Shown here piece by piece: positions 17,491 to 26,230 of a stretch of 64,000 bases of DNA; positions within the stretch are counted from its first letter, which is position 1; each line of letters opens with the position of its first letter. The notes below the pieces were generated by a model, which worked only from the letters and a program-made list of their open reading frames with translations, searched no databases and was not told the DNA's origin. The stretch comes from Actinomadura sp. WMMA1423 (GTDB taxonomy: Bacteria; Actinomycetota; Actinomycetes; Streptosporangiales; Streptosporangiaceae): positions 7,874,001-7,938,000 of the forward strand of contig NZ_CP041244.1 of the NCBI RefSeq assembly GCF_006547145.1, read 5' to 3'. The position numbers and the translations under genes were made by a program.

Positions 17491-18296
17491 GCCTGGCCGA
17501 CGAGCTGCTGGAGCTCGCCGTCGCCACCGCCCGCGAGGCGGGCCGGATGCTGGTCGACGAGCGTCCCGCGGGCGGTCCGGACGTCGTCCAGACCAAGTCG
17601 TCGCCCACCGACGTCGTCACCCAGATGGACCGGGCCGCCGAACGGCTGATCATCGAGCGGATCAGGGCGGTGCGCCCGGGCGACGGCTTCCTCGGCGAGG
17701 AGGGCGGCACCCAGGCCGGCGGGAGCGGCGTGCGCTGGGTGGTCGACCCGATCGACGGGACGGTGAACTACCTCTACGACCTGCCCGACTGGGCGGTGAG
17801 CATCGCCGCCGAGGTCGACGGGGAGGCCGTTGCCGGGGTGGTGGAGATCCCTCTACGCGGCGAGACCTATACGGCGGTGCGCGGCGGCGGCGCCTTGCAG
17901 CACACCGAGTCGGGCGAGCGCGAGCTCCGAGTGAACGCGCACGTGCCGCTCGGCAGGGCGCTCGTGTCCACCGGTTTCGGCTACGACGCGGGACGGCGGG
18001 CACGGCAGGCGGAGGTCCTCACCGGGGTGCTGCCGAACATCCGCGACATCCGCCGGGGCGGGTCGTGCTGCGTCGACCTGTGCTCGCTCGCCGCCGGGCG
18101 GGCCGACGCCTACTACGAGCGCGGCGTCCAGGCGTGGGACATCGCGGCCGGCGGGCTGATCGTCCGCGAGGCGGGCGGGCGCGTCGAGGGCCTGCACGGC
18201 GCGGCCCCGGGCTCGGAGCTCACCATCGCCGCCGGGCCGGGGACCTTCGAGGCCCTGCACGACGTGCTGGCCCCCCTCGACCCGACCAGGGACTGA
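17487..18296 (+). CDS. Inositol monophosphatase family protein
   Basis: 269 aa, coupled to hemH by ATGA. The Mg-dependent phosphatase motifs are present: GEEGG (metal-binding Glu, ~71-75), WVVDPIDGTVNYLY (~88-101), and the C-terminal YERGVQAWDIAAGGLIVREAGG (third metal Asp). Such enzymes dephosphorylate inositol-1-phosphate, histidinol phosphate or related sugar phosphates; sequence alone does not decide. In actinomycetes inositol feeds mycothiol and phosphatidylinositol. The same gene pair order next to CutRS is seen, as I recall, in Streptomyces. Confidence 0.92.
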   Translation: MSLADELLELAVATAREAGRMLVDERPAGGPDVVQTKSSPTDVVTQMDRAAERLIIERIRAVRPGDGFLGEEGGTQAGGSGVRWVVDPIDGTVNYLYDLPDWAVSIAAEVDGEAVAGVVEIPLRGETYTAVRGGGALQHTESGERELRVNAHVPLGRALVSTGFGYDAGRRARQAEVLTGVLPNIRDIRRGGSCCVDLCSLAAGRADAYYERGVQAWDIAAGGLIVREAGGRVEGLHGAAPGSELTIAAGPGTFEALHDVLAPLDPTRD

Positions 18297-18342
18297 GGCG
18301 GGACGGGCCCGGCACGGGAACCGGGGCCGCTCGGGAACCGGA

Positions 18343-18377
18343 ACGGGGAGCGCGGGACCGGGTCCCGGGCTCCCCGT
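18343..18377. terminator. Bidirectional hairpin between IMPase and the 58-aa gene
   Basis: Outer arms ACGGGGAGC / GCTCCCCGT and inner arms CGGGAC / GTCCCG around a 3-nt loop, one mismatch between them. It lies between converging genes. Confidence 0.75.
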
Positions 18378-18403
18378 CTCGGACAGCGCCTTGCGACGGC
18401 GGG

Positions 18404-18580
18404 TCAGTCGCAGCGGGGCGGTTCGACGCCGATGTCGTTGTTCGCTGCGATCCGGCGCAGGTCTTCGATCTCCTCCTGGCGAATGTCCGCCAGGTAGGTG
18501 TCACCATCCGCGTGGGCGCTCCGCAGCGACGCGTACGCGTCGTCGAGCCGCTGCTGGATCATGCGTGACAACTCGCCCAT
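18404..18580 (-). CDS. Conserved-looking 58-aa protein
   Basis: A 58-residue reading frame: MGELSRMIQQRLDDAYASLR at the start, then SAHADGDTYLADIRQEEIED, and an end rich in acidic and basic residues with a terminal PPRCD. GGAGG lies 5 nt before the ATG. It is predicted all-helical (two helices), soluble, with no known domain. Codon third positions are mostly G/C, as for real genes here, though somewhat lower than in the neighbours. It sits alone between a terminator and the CutRS promoter region, on the opposite strand. I believe similar small proteins occur beside cutRS in related actinomycetes, but cannot verify this here. Confidence 0.8.
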   Translation of the reverse strand: MGELSRMIQQRLDDAYASLRSAHADGDTYLADIRQEEIEDLRRIAANNDIGVEPPRCD

Positions 18581-18855
18581 GGGCCTCCTCCCGGATCGTG
18601 CCCATGCCTACCCAGGCCTAGGCTGAAGTCAAACCTGTCCGCCGATGCAATTTTCGCGGATTCTTGCGTCGGTGAGATCACGATCTGGCGTACCAGAAGA
18701 GGAACACCTGCTTACGGGCGTCTTACGGCTTCCATGGCATATCTGAAGCGGGCACGGCGGACGCGGTGGACCGGGCATGCGCGAAGCGCGGGCATGCTCG
18801 GAGCACGGCGTGTTCGAAGCCGGGGCCGGCCGTGCCCCGACCGGGAGGGGGACCC

Positions 18856-19509
18856 TTGCGTGTTCTAGTCGTCGAGGACGAGCGCGTGCTCGCCGACGCG
18901 ATCGCCACCGGCCTGCGCCGCGAGACGCTGGCCGTGGACGTGGCCTACGACGGGGCGGGCGCGCTGGAGCGCGCGGGGGTCAACGAGTACGACGTGATCG
19001 TGCTGGACCGCGACCTGCCCAAGGTGCACGGCGACGACGTCTGCAAGCAGCTGGTCTCGCAGCGCTACCCGGCCCGGATCATCATGCTGACGGCGGCGGG
19101 GGAGCTGGACGACCGGGTCGAGGGGCTGTCCATCGGCGCCGACGACTACCTGGCCAAGCCGTTCGCGTTCGCCGAGCTGATCGCCCGGGTGCGGGCCCTC
19201 GGCCGGCGCGCGGCGGCGCCGCTCCCGCCCGTGCTGGAGCGCGCCGGGATCACCCTCGACCCCGCCCGCCGCGAGGTCTCGCGCGACGGCCGCCCCGTGG
19301 AGCTCACCCGCAAGGAGTTCGCGGTGCTGGAGGTGCTGCTGAGCGCCGAGGGCGCCGTCGTCAGCTCCGAGCACCTGCTGGAGAAGGCATGGGACGAGCA
19401 CATCGACCCGTTCACCAACGTCGTCCGGGTCACGATGATGACCCTGCGCAAGAAGCTCGGCGACCCACCGGTGATCGAGACCGTGCCAGGGGTGGGATAC
19501 CGGCTGTGA
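18856..19509 (+). CDS. cutR: OmpR-family response regulator, CutR-like
   Basis: 217 aa from TTG 18856. TTG is chosen because GGGAGGGG ends 5 nt before it and the receiver domain starts right there (LRVLVVEDERVLADAI); an upstream ATG would add 30 unrelated residues. Receiver: acidic pair at ED, phosphorylated Asp51 in VIVLDRDLP, Thr/Ser switch at MLTAAG, Lys101 in DYLAKPFAF. The winged-helix output domain covers ~125-217 (LTRKEFAVLEVLLSAEG, VVRVTMMTLRKKLG, ETVPGVGYRL). It overlaps the kinase gene by GTGA. Position between the IMPase and DUF4193 genes matches the cutRS locus of Streptomyces, where CutRS affects antibiotic production and extracytoplasmic protein quality. Confidence 0.9.
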   Translation: MRVLVVEDERVLADAIATGLRRETLAVDVAYDGAGALERAGVNEYDVIVLDRDLPKVHGDDVCKQLVSQRYPARIIMLTAAGELDDRVEGLSIGADDYLAKPFAFAELIARVRALGRRAAAPLPPVLERAGITLDPARREVSRDGRPVELTRKEFAVLEVLLSAEGAVVSSEHLLEKAWDEHIDPFTNVVRVTMMTLRKKLGDPPVIETVPGVGYRL

Positions 19510-20870
19510 CCGAGGAGACCGCACCCCAGAACCGTCCCGGCGGCCCGGCCGGGAACGGAGCCCGCCCGAACCCGCCCGGGGAGGGCGACGCTCGCGCCAC
19601 CCAGCCGACCGCCGTCGCAGGCGACGCCGGGGACGCCGGGTCGCGGCGCGGCGGCCGCTGGCGGCGGCCCGGCCCGCAGCAGGTCCCCCAGCCGTACCCG
19701 GCCCCGAAGGGCATGTGGCGCGGCGAGGGCGGCGGGCCGCTCGGCCAGGTGTCCGCCCTGCCCGGCCGGATGAGCGTGCGGCTGCGCCTCACCCTCCTCT
19801 ACGGGCTGCTGTTCTTCATGGCGGGCGCGCTGCTGCTGTTCGTGATGTCGGTCCTGATGGCCAACATCCTCGGCAACGTCAAGGTGATCGGCCTCGGCAT
19901 CTCCGCCGAGGAGTCGGCCGAGCTCCAGCGCCAGTTCGTCGAGCAGACGATGAGGCAGCTCGTCGGGCGGTCGCTGCTCGCGCTCGGCGGGGTGGGCGTG
20001 ATCACGCTGGTGCTCGGCTGGTTCGTCGCCGACCGCGCCCTCAGCCCCCTCCAGCGGGTCACCACCACCGCGCGCCGGCTGTCGGAGAGCACGCTGCACG
20101 AGCGGATCGCCCTGGAGGGCCCGGACGACGAGATCAAGGAGCTGGCCGACACCTTCGACGCGATGCTGGAGCGGCTCGGGCAGGCGTTCGACACCCAGCG
20201 CCGGTTCGTCGCCAACGCCTCGCACGAGCTGCGCACCCCGCTCGCGATCAACCGGACGCTGCTGGAGGTGGCGCTCGGCGATCCGGAGGTCTCCGACGAC
20301 CTGCGCGCCGTCGGCCGGACGCTGCTGGCGACCAACGCCCGGCACGAGCGCCTCATCGAGGGGCTGCTGCTGCTCGCCCGCAGCGAGCGGGAGCTGACCG
20401 CGCGCACGCCGGTCGACCTGGCCGAGGTGGCGGCGACGGTGCTGGAGCAGTCGGCGCGCCGGGACCACGACAACGACGTCGCCGTCCACCCCGAGCTGAC
20501 GTCGGGGACGGCCCTCGGCGACCCCGTGCTGCTGGAGCACCTGGTCTCCAACCTCGTCGAGAACGCGATCAAGCACAACGTCGAGGAGGGCGGCGAGCTC
20601 TGGGTGCGCACCGGCATGCTGGAGGGCTACGCGACCGTCCAGGTGGAGAACACCGGGCCCGTCGTGCCCGCCTACGAGGTGGAGCGGCTGTTCGAGCCGT
20701 TCCGGCGGCTGAACGCCGACCGCGTCGAGTCGGCCAAGGGCGCGGGCCTCGGCCTGTCGATCGTCCGGTCGGTGGTGCTGGCGCACCGCGGCGCCGTCTA
20801 CGCGGTCCCGCGGCCCGGCGGCGGGCTGATCGTCACCGTCCGGCTCCCGCCGGGCCAGCCGGCCGTGTGA
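19506..20870 (+). CDS. cutS: Sensor histidine kinase, CutS-like
   Basis: 454 aa from GTG 19506, coupled to the regulator. It has a ~90-residue Pro/Gly-rich cytoplasmic leader, membrane helices at ~93-118 and ~154-176, and a short external loop of ~35 residues. HAMP follows (ALSPLQRVTTTARRLSESTL), then HisKA with phospho-His240 in VANASHELRTPLAINR. The HATPase has N-box VENAIKHN (Asn354), FEPFRRL and G-box KGAGLGLSIVRSV. The small external loop contains no cysteine, although I recall a conserved cysteine pair in Streptomyces CutS; if so, the signal sensed here may differ. Confidence 0.9.
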   Translation: MTEETAPQNRPGGPAGNGARPNPPGEGDARATQPTAVAGDAGDAGSRRGGRWRRPGPQQVPQPYPAPKGMWRGEGGGPLGQVSALPGRMSVRLRLTLLYGLLFFMAGALLLFVMSVLMANILGNVKVIGLGISAEESAELQRQFVEQTMRQLVGRSLLALGGVGVITLVLGWFVADRALSPLQRVTTTARRLSESTLHERIALEGPDDEIKELADTFDAMLERLGQAFDTQRRFVANASHELRTPLAINRTLLEVALGDPEVSDDLRAVGRTLLATNARHERLIEGLLLLARSERELTARTPVDLAEVAATVLEQSARRDHDNDVAVHPELTSGTALGDPVLLEHLVSNLVENAIKHNVEEGGELWVRTGMLEGYATVQVENTGPVVPAYEVERLFEPFRRLNADRVESAKGAGLGLSIVRSVVLAHRGAVYAVPRPGGGLIVTVRLPPGQPAV

Positions 20871-20911
20871 GCCCGGCGCCGTCCTGACCCGCACAGGAGC
20901 GGCGGCGCCAC

Positions 20912-20963
20912 GGCTACTTGAGCGCGGCTGCCGCCACGGCTACTTGAGCGCGGCTGCCGCCAC
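20912..20963. repeat. Exact 26-bp tandem duplication at the 3' end of the kinase-SBP gene
   Basis: Two abutting identical copies, 20912-20937 and 20938-20963. On the minus strand each encodes the gene's final residues (VAAAALK) and its TAG stop. The first copy met by the ribosome is used and the second lies just downstream as a duplicate end. Confidence 0.95.
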
Positions 20964-23672
20964 GGTCGGGTCGCCGTCGTAGTCCAGCCCGAGCCCGACG
21001 TACTTGCCCGGCCGGACCACGGCGACCCGGGCGTCGTTCAGGAGCGGGATGAGCGCCATGTCGTCCAGCGCGGTCTTCTCGGCCTGCCCGAACAGCCGGG
21101 TCCGCTCGGCGGGCGCCGGGGTCCTGAGCGCTTGGGAGATCGTCCCGTCGAAGGCGGCGTTCCTCCACTTGCCGAGGTTGTAGAAGTCCGCGCCGGTGCT
21201 CTTGGCGCCGCCCAGAAGCGGCCACAGCATCGTGTAGGCGCCCGGGTAGTCAGGGCCGTAGGGCAGGAAGGCCAGCCCTGAGGCGTCCTTGGACGCGACA
21301 TCGTCGCGGTACTTCGTGAACTCGGCCAAGGGGTAGGACTTCATCTCGACCCGGAGGCCTAGCACCGACTTGAGCTGCGTGCTGACGACCTGGGCGAGGC
21401 GCTGGTCGACGGGCGACTCGCGGTAGTAGAGCCGGATGGCGGACCCCGTCCTCAACCCGGCCGACGCGGCCTGCGCCTTGGCCTTCACCGGGTCCGTCGC
21501 GTCGCAGGACGGGCAGACGCCGGGCTTGCCGAATCCGGGGACGGCCACCGGGACGATGCCGTGCGCGACCTTCGGGAAGCCGCCGAGCGCCTGGCCGAGC
21601 CTGCCGCGGTCGAGGGCGTAGGAGACGGCCTGCCGGGCCTCCTTCGACGCCATCGGGCCCCGCGCGGTGATCGGGACGAGCATCCGCGTGTACGGCAGGG
21701 GACCGGAGACGAGCCCCGTTCTCGGGACCGTGGCCAGGTCCTCGGTCCCGACCGTGTACCAGTCCGACTGCCCGGCCGTGTAGATGACGTGGTTCTTGGC
21801 CGCGTCGCCGCTCAGCGTCACGGTCACGCCGTCCAGCTTGGTCCTGCCGAACGCCCAGGAGTCGTTGCGGACGAGCGAGACCGACGCCCCGGTGCGGTAG
21901 TCCTGCACCTTGAACGGGCCGTTGCCGACGGGACGGGTGTTGAAAGCGGCGTTGTCGGGCCTGCCCGCCGCCTGCGGCGCGGGCATGAACGCCGGTTCGG
22001 ACAGCCGGCCCCCGAAGTCGCAGTTGGGAGCGGTGAGCGTGACCGACAGCGCGGTCGGCGAGACCACCTTGACCCCCGACAGCCCCTCGCTCCCGCCGCC
22101 CTCCACCGAGGAGTACCCCTCGATGTCGTTCATCAGGTAGGCCGCGGCGCCGGTCTTCTCCGCCGCGCTGCGCGCCCAGCCGCGGGCGAACGCCTGCGCG
22201 TCGACCGGCTCGCCGTCGCTGAAGGTCGTCCCGCCCTTGATCGTGATGTCCCATGTCCGGCACTGCGCGTCCGGCTTGAGCGCCGCCGCGAGCCGGTTGC
22301 GCGCGACGCCGTCGGCGCCGACCTCGGTCAGGCCCGTGAACAGCTGCTTGGCGAGGAAGCGCTCGGTGCCGGCGACGGCGTGGGACGGGTCGATCTCGCC
22401 GTTCGCGGTGCCCGGCGTCCCCATCGCGACCGGCAGCGTCCCGCCGACCCGTCCGCCCGTGGCCGTCGTGCCGCGGTCGTCGCCGTCACCGCGGAACTGG
22501 ACCCAGGCCAAGGCCGCGGCGAGCGTCAGCACGGCCAGCGCGGCGCCGCCGACACTCGCGAGGACGCCGATGCCGGGCCGCTTGCCGGTTCCGGACGGCT
22601 TGGTGAAGTCGACGCCCGGAGCGGAGACGGACGGCCACGTGTTGGGCGTGCTCCCGTCGTGGGGCGGGACGGGGGAGGGCCAGGCCGGGCCGGGCATGGG
22701 CGGCGGCGTCTGCGGCACCGGCGGTCCGACCTGAAAGGGCGCTGCCGCCTGCGGTGGCGTCCGGGCCCGCAGCCGCGCCGACTCCGCGGCCGCCGTCCGT
22801 ACCCCCTGGGTGAGCATCACGGCGTCCGCGCCGTCGCGCGGGCCGCCGGGCTGGGGCAGGCTCCCCGCCAGCGCCAGCAGGTGCGCCAGGACCTGCTGGG
22901 AGGCGGGGCGCAGCGCCGGGTCCTTGCTGAGGCAGTTCGCCACGATGCCGCGCAGCGGCTCGGGAAGCTCGCCGAAGTCGGGCGCCATGTTCAGGATGCG
23001 GTGCATCACCGCGGGAATCGAGTCCTGCCCGAACGCCGGCCGCCCGCTCGCCGCGAACACCATCGTGGCGCCCCACGCGAAGACGTCGGCGGGCGGGCCG
23101 ACCCGCGCCCCGGAGATCTGCTCCGGGGCCATGTAGGCGGGCGTGCCGACCGCCGTGCTCGACATGGTCCCGGTGGCGTCCAGCGCCCGCGCGATACCGA
23201 AGTCGATCACCCGCGGGCCGTCCGGCGCGAGCAGTACGTTCGCGGGCTTGAAGTCGCGGTGCACGACCCCCGCCTGGTGGATCGCCGCGAGCGCCGTCAT
23301 CGTGCCGATCGCCAGCCGGTCCAGGTCGGCGCCGCGCCGCGGGCCGTCCTGCGCCAGCACCCGCGACAGCGCCGGACCGTCGATGTACTCGCTGACGATG
23401 TACGGGCGGTCGCCCTCGACGTCGGAGTCCAGGACGCGGGCCGTGCAGAACGCCGACACGCGCTTGGCGACCGCGACCTCGGCCGCGAACCGCGAGCGGG
23501 CCTTCGGGTCGCCGCTGAAGCGCGCGTGCAGCAGCTTCACGGCGACCCGGTGGCCCGGTTCGTCCTCCCCGAGGTAGACGGCGCCCTGACCGCCCTCCCC
23601 GAGGAGGCCGGTCAGCCGGTACGCGCCGAGCCGTTCGGGATCGCCCTTGCGGAGAGGGGCGACCTCGGTCAT
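20940..23672 (-). CDS. Ser/Thr protein kinase fused to an extracellular oligopeptide-binding (SBP_bac_5) domain
   Basis: 910 aa in three parts. Residues 15-270 are a Hanks-type kinase: P-loop LGEGGQGAVYLG, Lys46 in VAVKLL, catalytic HRDFKPANV (Asp140), DFG at 157-159, GTPAYMAPEQ activation segment. A Pro-rich linker leads to a membrane helix (~367-392, GIGVLASVGGAALAVLTLAA). Residues ~410-910 resemble a periplasmic oligopeptide-binding protein: GGTLPVAMGTP, a TFSDGEPVDAQAFARGW segment, VGNGPFKVQDYRTG, ARQAVSYALDRGRLGQALGG, IRLYYRESPVDQRLAQVV. The SBP half is presumably a ligand sensor outside the cell that tunes the kinase inside. It follows a second kinase gene by 16 bp, so both are probably one transcript. 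The ribosome site is weak. Confidence 0.92.
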   Translation of the reverse strand: MTEVAPLRKGDPERLGAYRLTGLLGEGGQGAVYLGEDEPGHRVAVKLLHARFSGDPKARSRFAAEVAVAKRVSAFCTARVLDSDVEGDRPYIVSEYIDGPALSRVLAQDGPRRGADLDRLAIGTMTALAAIHQAGVVHRDFKPANVLLAPDGPRVIDFGIARALDATGTMSSTAVGTPAYMAPEQISGARVGPPADVFAWGATMVFAASGRPAFGQDSIPAVMHRILNMAPDFGELPEPLRGIVANCLSKDPALRPASQQVLAHLLALAGSLPQPGGPRDGADAVMLTQGVRTAAAESARLRARTPPQAAAPFQVGPPVPQTPPPMPGPAWPSPVPPHDGSTPNTWPSVSAPGVDFTKPSGTGKRPGIGVLASVGGAALAVLTLAAALAWVQFRGDGDDRGTTATGGRVGGTLPVAMGTPGTANGEIDPSHAVAGTERFLAKQLFTGLTEVGADGVARNRLAAALKPDAQCRTWDITIKGGTTFSDGEPVDAQAFARGWARSAAEKTGAAAYLMNDIEGYSSVEGGGSEGLSGVKVVSPTALSVTLTAPNCDFGGRLSEPAFMPAPQAAGRPDNAAFNTRPVGNGPFKVQDYRTGASVSLVRNDSWAFGRTKLDGVTVTLSGDAAKNHVIYTAGQSDWYTVGTEDLATVPRTGLVSGPLPYTRMLVPITARGPMASKEARQAVSYALDRGRLGQALGGFPKVAHGIVPVAVPGFGKPGVCPSCDATDPVKAKAQAASAGLRTGSAIRLYYRESPVDQRLAQVVSTQLKSVLGLRVEMKSYPLAEFTKYRDDVASKDASGLAFLPYGPDYPGAYTMLWPLLGGAKSTGADFYNLGKWRNAAFDGTISQALRTPAPAERTRLFGQAEKTALDDMALIPLLNDARVAVVRPGKYVGLGLDYDGDPTVAAAALK

Positions 23673-23688
23673 GCCCTGGAGGTCTCGG

Positions 23689-25377
23689 TCATGACTTGGA
23701 CACGGTCCCGTACGCGGTCGGGGTCGTCTCGGACTGGAGCTGGCGCCACTCCCACCGCAGCGTGGTGCTGGACGACGGGATGAACGTGACGTACCCGGAC
23801 GCGCACTCCGACGGGTTCATCCCCGCCATCGGCGTCTCCCGGTACTCGACCTTCGAGCTGCTCTCGTCGCCGGAGATCAGCGACAGCCGGGTGTAGCAGT
23901 TGTCCTGCGCGCCGGAGGGGTAGCTGTAGGTCGCGACGCCGCTGGAGTAGAGCAGCGAGAACTTCGCGTTGAACCGGGTGTGGCCCGCCTTGGCGGCCGG
24001 CTGGTTGCCGTCGCCGGTGAAGTTCCCGAGCAGCCCGCCCGTGGTGCTCGTGGTCGGCGTCTCGCTCGGCGTGTAGGTGTTCGGCGGGGAGTAGGTGGGC
24101 GTCACGGGCGGGTCGTCGTCGCTGTTGGCGCCGATGATGGCGAGCACCACGACCACCAGGATCACGATCAGCGCCAGCGCGCCGCAGCCGATCGCGATGA
24201 TCGGCCCGGCCGAGCTGGACTGCTTCGGCGGCGGCCCGTACTGCGGGCCGGGCGGCATCTGCATCGGCGGCGGCGTGTGCGGCTGGGGCGGCATCGCCCC
24301 GCCCTGGTACATGGCCATGGGCGGCGGGGTGATCGGCTGCGGTGGCGGCGTGGACGGGCCGCCCATCCCGCCCATCCCGCCCATGCCGCCCTGGTGCAGC
24401 GGCATCGGCGGCGGGGTGATCGGCTGGTGCGGCTGCTGGTGCGGCTGGGGCCGCGGGGCGGGCGGCACCGGGGGCGGCGGCGGAAGCTGCGAGGCGATCC
24501 GCGTGCCCTGGTTGAGCAGTTCCTCCTGCCCGGCGCCCTGGTTGGCGGGCGCGGCGCCGACGTGGCCGAGCAGGTTCAGCAGCAGCTGCGCCGCCGGGGG
24601 CCGCAGGCCGGCGTCCTTGGACAGGCAGCGCCCGACCAGGTCGCGCAGCGGCCCCGGGGGCAGCGCCGAGAGGTCGGGGTCCTCGTTGAGGATCCGGTTG
24701 ATGATGACCGGCAGCGTGTCGGCCTCGAACGGCGACTGGCCGGTGGCGGCGAACACCATGGTCGCGCCCCAGGCGAAGATGTCGACCGCGGGGGTGAGGG
24801 GCGCGCCGGTGAGCTGCTCGGGCGCGAGGTAGCCGGGCGTGCCCACCACCATGCCCGTCGCGGTGACGGCGCTCTCCTGCGAGTTGACCGTCCGCGCGAT
24901 GCCGAAGTCGACGACGCGCGGGCCGTCGGAGGCCAGCATGACGTTGTTCGGCTTGAAGTCGCGGTGCACGATCCCGGCCTCGTGGATGGCCGCGAGCGCG
25001 GTCACCGTGCCGATCGCGAGCCGCTCCAGCTCCGCCGCGCCGCGCGGGCCGTCGTGCGCGACCACGTCGTGCAGTGAGGGCCCGTCGATGAACTCGCTGA
25101 CGACATAGGGCTGGTCGCCCTGGACGTCGGCCTCCAGTACCCGCGCCGTGCAGAAGGGCTCGACCTTCTGCGCGGCCGCCACCTCCCGGGTGAAGCGGGC
25201 ACGCGCGGCCGGGTCGTTCGCCATCTGCGCGTGCAGCAGTTTGACGGCGACGTACTCGCCGTTGGGCGCCTTGCCCAGGAACACGGCGCCCTGGCCTCCG
25301 GCGCCCAGCCGTCCGATGACCTCGTACCGTCCGAGTGCCCTAGGATCGCCCGGCTCCAGCGGAGCGGCATCCGGCAT
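23689..25377 (-). CDS. Membrane Ser/Thr protein kinase with novel extracellular domain
   Basis: 562 aa. ATG 25377 is chosen because GGAGGG ends 4 nt before it; an ATG 12 nt upstream would contain that site. Kinase domain at ~18-270 with LGAGGQGAVFLG, Lys46, HRDFKPNNV (Asp140), DFG 157-159 and VVGTPGYLAPEQ. It closely parallels the downstream kinase, including HRDFKP in place of the usual HRDLKP. A Pro/Met/Gly-rich linker (GGMGGMGGMGG) precedes a membrane helix at ~391-416. The outside part is ~145 residues: a Thr/Pro stalk and a compact domain with two cysteines (DNCYTRLSLI, PSECASGYVTF), without PASTA repeats. The extracellular ligand is unknown. Confidence 0.92.
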   Translation of the reverse strand: MPDAAPLEPGDPRALGRYEVIGRLGAGGQGAVFLGKAPNGEYVAVKLLHAQMANDPAARARFTREVAAAQKVEPFCTARVLEADVQGDQPYVVSEFIDGPSLHDVVAHDGPRGAAELERLAIGTVTALAAIHEAGIVHRDFKPNNVMLASDGPRVVDFGIARTVNSQESAVTATGMVVGTPGYLAPEQLTGAPLTPAVDIFAWGATMVFAATGQSPFEADTLPVIINRILNEDPDLSALPPGPLRDLVGRCLSKDAGLRPPAAQLLLNLLGHVGAAPANQGAGQEELLNQGTRIASQLPPPPPVPPAPRPQPHQQPHQPITPPPMPLHQGGMGGMGGMGGPSTPPPQPITPPPMAMYQGGAMPPQPHTPPPMQMPPGPQYGPPPKQSSSAGPIIAIGCGALALIVILVVVVLAIIGANSDDDPPVTPTYSPPNTYTPSETPTTSTTGGLLGNFTGDGNQPAAKAGHTRFNAKFSLLYSSGVATYSYPSGAQDNCYTRLSLISGDESSSKVEYRETPMAGMNPSECASGYVTFIPSSSTTLRWEWRQLQSETTPTAYGTVSKS

Positions 25378-25881
25378 CTGACCCTCCATTGACCCGCAGT
25401 GATGTCCGCGACATTGTGCGCTGGACCCGCTCGCGGGGGTCCCGTGCCGGCGATCGCCGGGCCCGCCCCCGCAGGGGGTCCGCCCCCAACCTCAGGCGGG
25501 CACGATATCGCGTTAGTTCAGACGTTTCACTGATGCGTCCGGTTCGCTATTCCGGCTGCCGGATCGAACCGTCCCGCCGCGCCCGGCCGGTCGGTGCGCA
25601 CAACCCTCCCAGGACCGATATGATCCCCGCCGCCGCGGGATCCCCGGCAGGTGCCCCGGCCCCGGACCGGACCGTGACACCCGCCGGGTGTGTGACCGAA
25701 GACACAGTGCGAGGAAAGAGCCGGGTGACGGGAGTCACTCGTGGGAACGGTCGCGCCTCGTGTGTCGCAGGTCACCAACCGTGACAGAATTTCCCGCCCG
25801 GATCGGGCACAAGAACGGTCCCCCGAGCGTTAGATCCGCGCGACGGGGCGCATAAAGCACTGAGGGGGATGGAGATAGAAG
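25378..25881. other. 504-bp divergent intergenic region before DUF4193
   Basis: No convincing gene: openings here are arginine-rich and lack ribosome sites. A perfect 14-bp palindrome CCGGCGATCGCCGG is at 25447-25460. The last 100 bp (GAGCGTTAGATCC ... GCATAAAGCACTGAGG) probably hold the DUF4193 promoter, though no box is clear. Confidence 0.4.
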
Positions 25882-26178
25882 ATGGCGACCGACTACGACA
25901 GCCCACGCAAGACAGATGACGACCTGAGCGAGGACAGCCTCCAGGAGCTCCAGGCCCGGCGGGCCGACAAGGCCGCCAGCATCATCGACGAGGACCTGGA
26001 CGCCGGCGAGGTCGCCGAGCTTCCGGGCGCCGACCTGTCCAACGAGGAGCTCACCTTCCGGGTGGTCCCCCGGCAGGCCGACGAGTTCACCTGCACGCGC
26101 TGCTTCCTGGTCCACCACCGCAGCCAGCTGGCGACCGAGAAGAACGGCCAGCCGGTCTGCCGCGAGTGCGCCGCCTGA
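25882..26178 (+). CDS. DUF4193 family protein
   Basis: 98 aa, ATG preceded by GGAGATAGAAG. The acidic N-terminal half contains SLQELQARRADKAASIIDED, followed by LPGADLSNEELTFRVVPRQADEFTCTRCFLVHHRSQLA and a terminal CRECAA. The four cysteines in two CxxC pairs (CTRC and CREC) form a probable zinc ribbon. The family is restricted to Actinobacteria and is usually found near dut, as here (10 kb apart, with an insertion between). Its function is unknown; a role in transcription or RNA contact would fit the fold. Confidence 0.93.
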   Translation: MATDYDSPRKTDDDLSEDSLQELQARRADKAASIIDEDLDAGEVAELPGADLSNEELTFRVVPRQADEFTCTRCFLVHHRSQLATEKNGQPVCRECAA

Positions 26179-26230
26179 CCGGCGGCCGCGAGGTGACCGG
26201 GAGTGGCCGTCGGGTGACGGGAGAGGCCGG

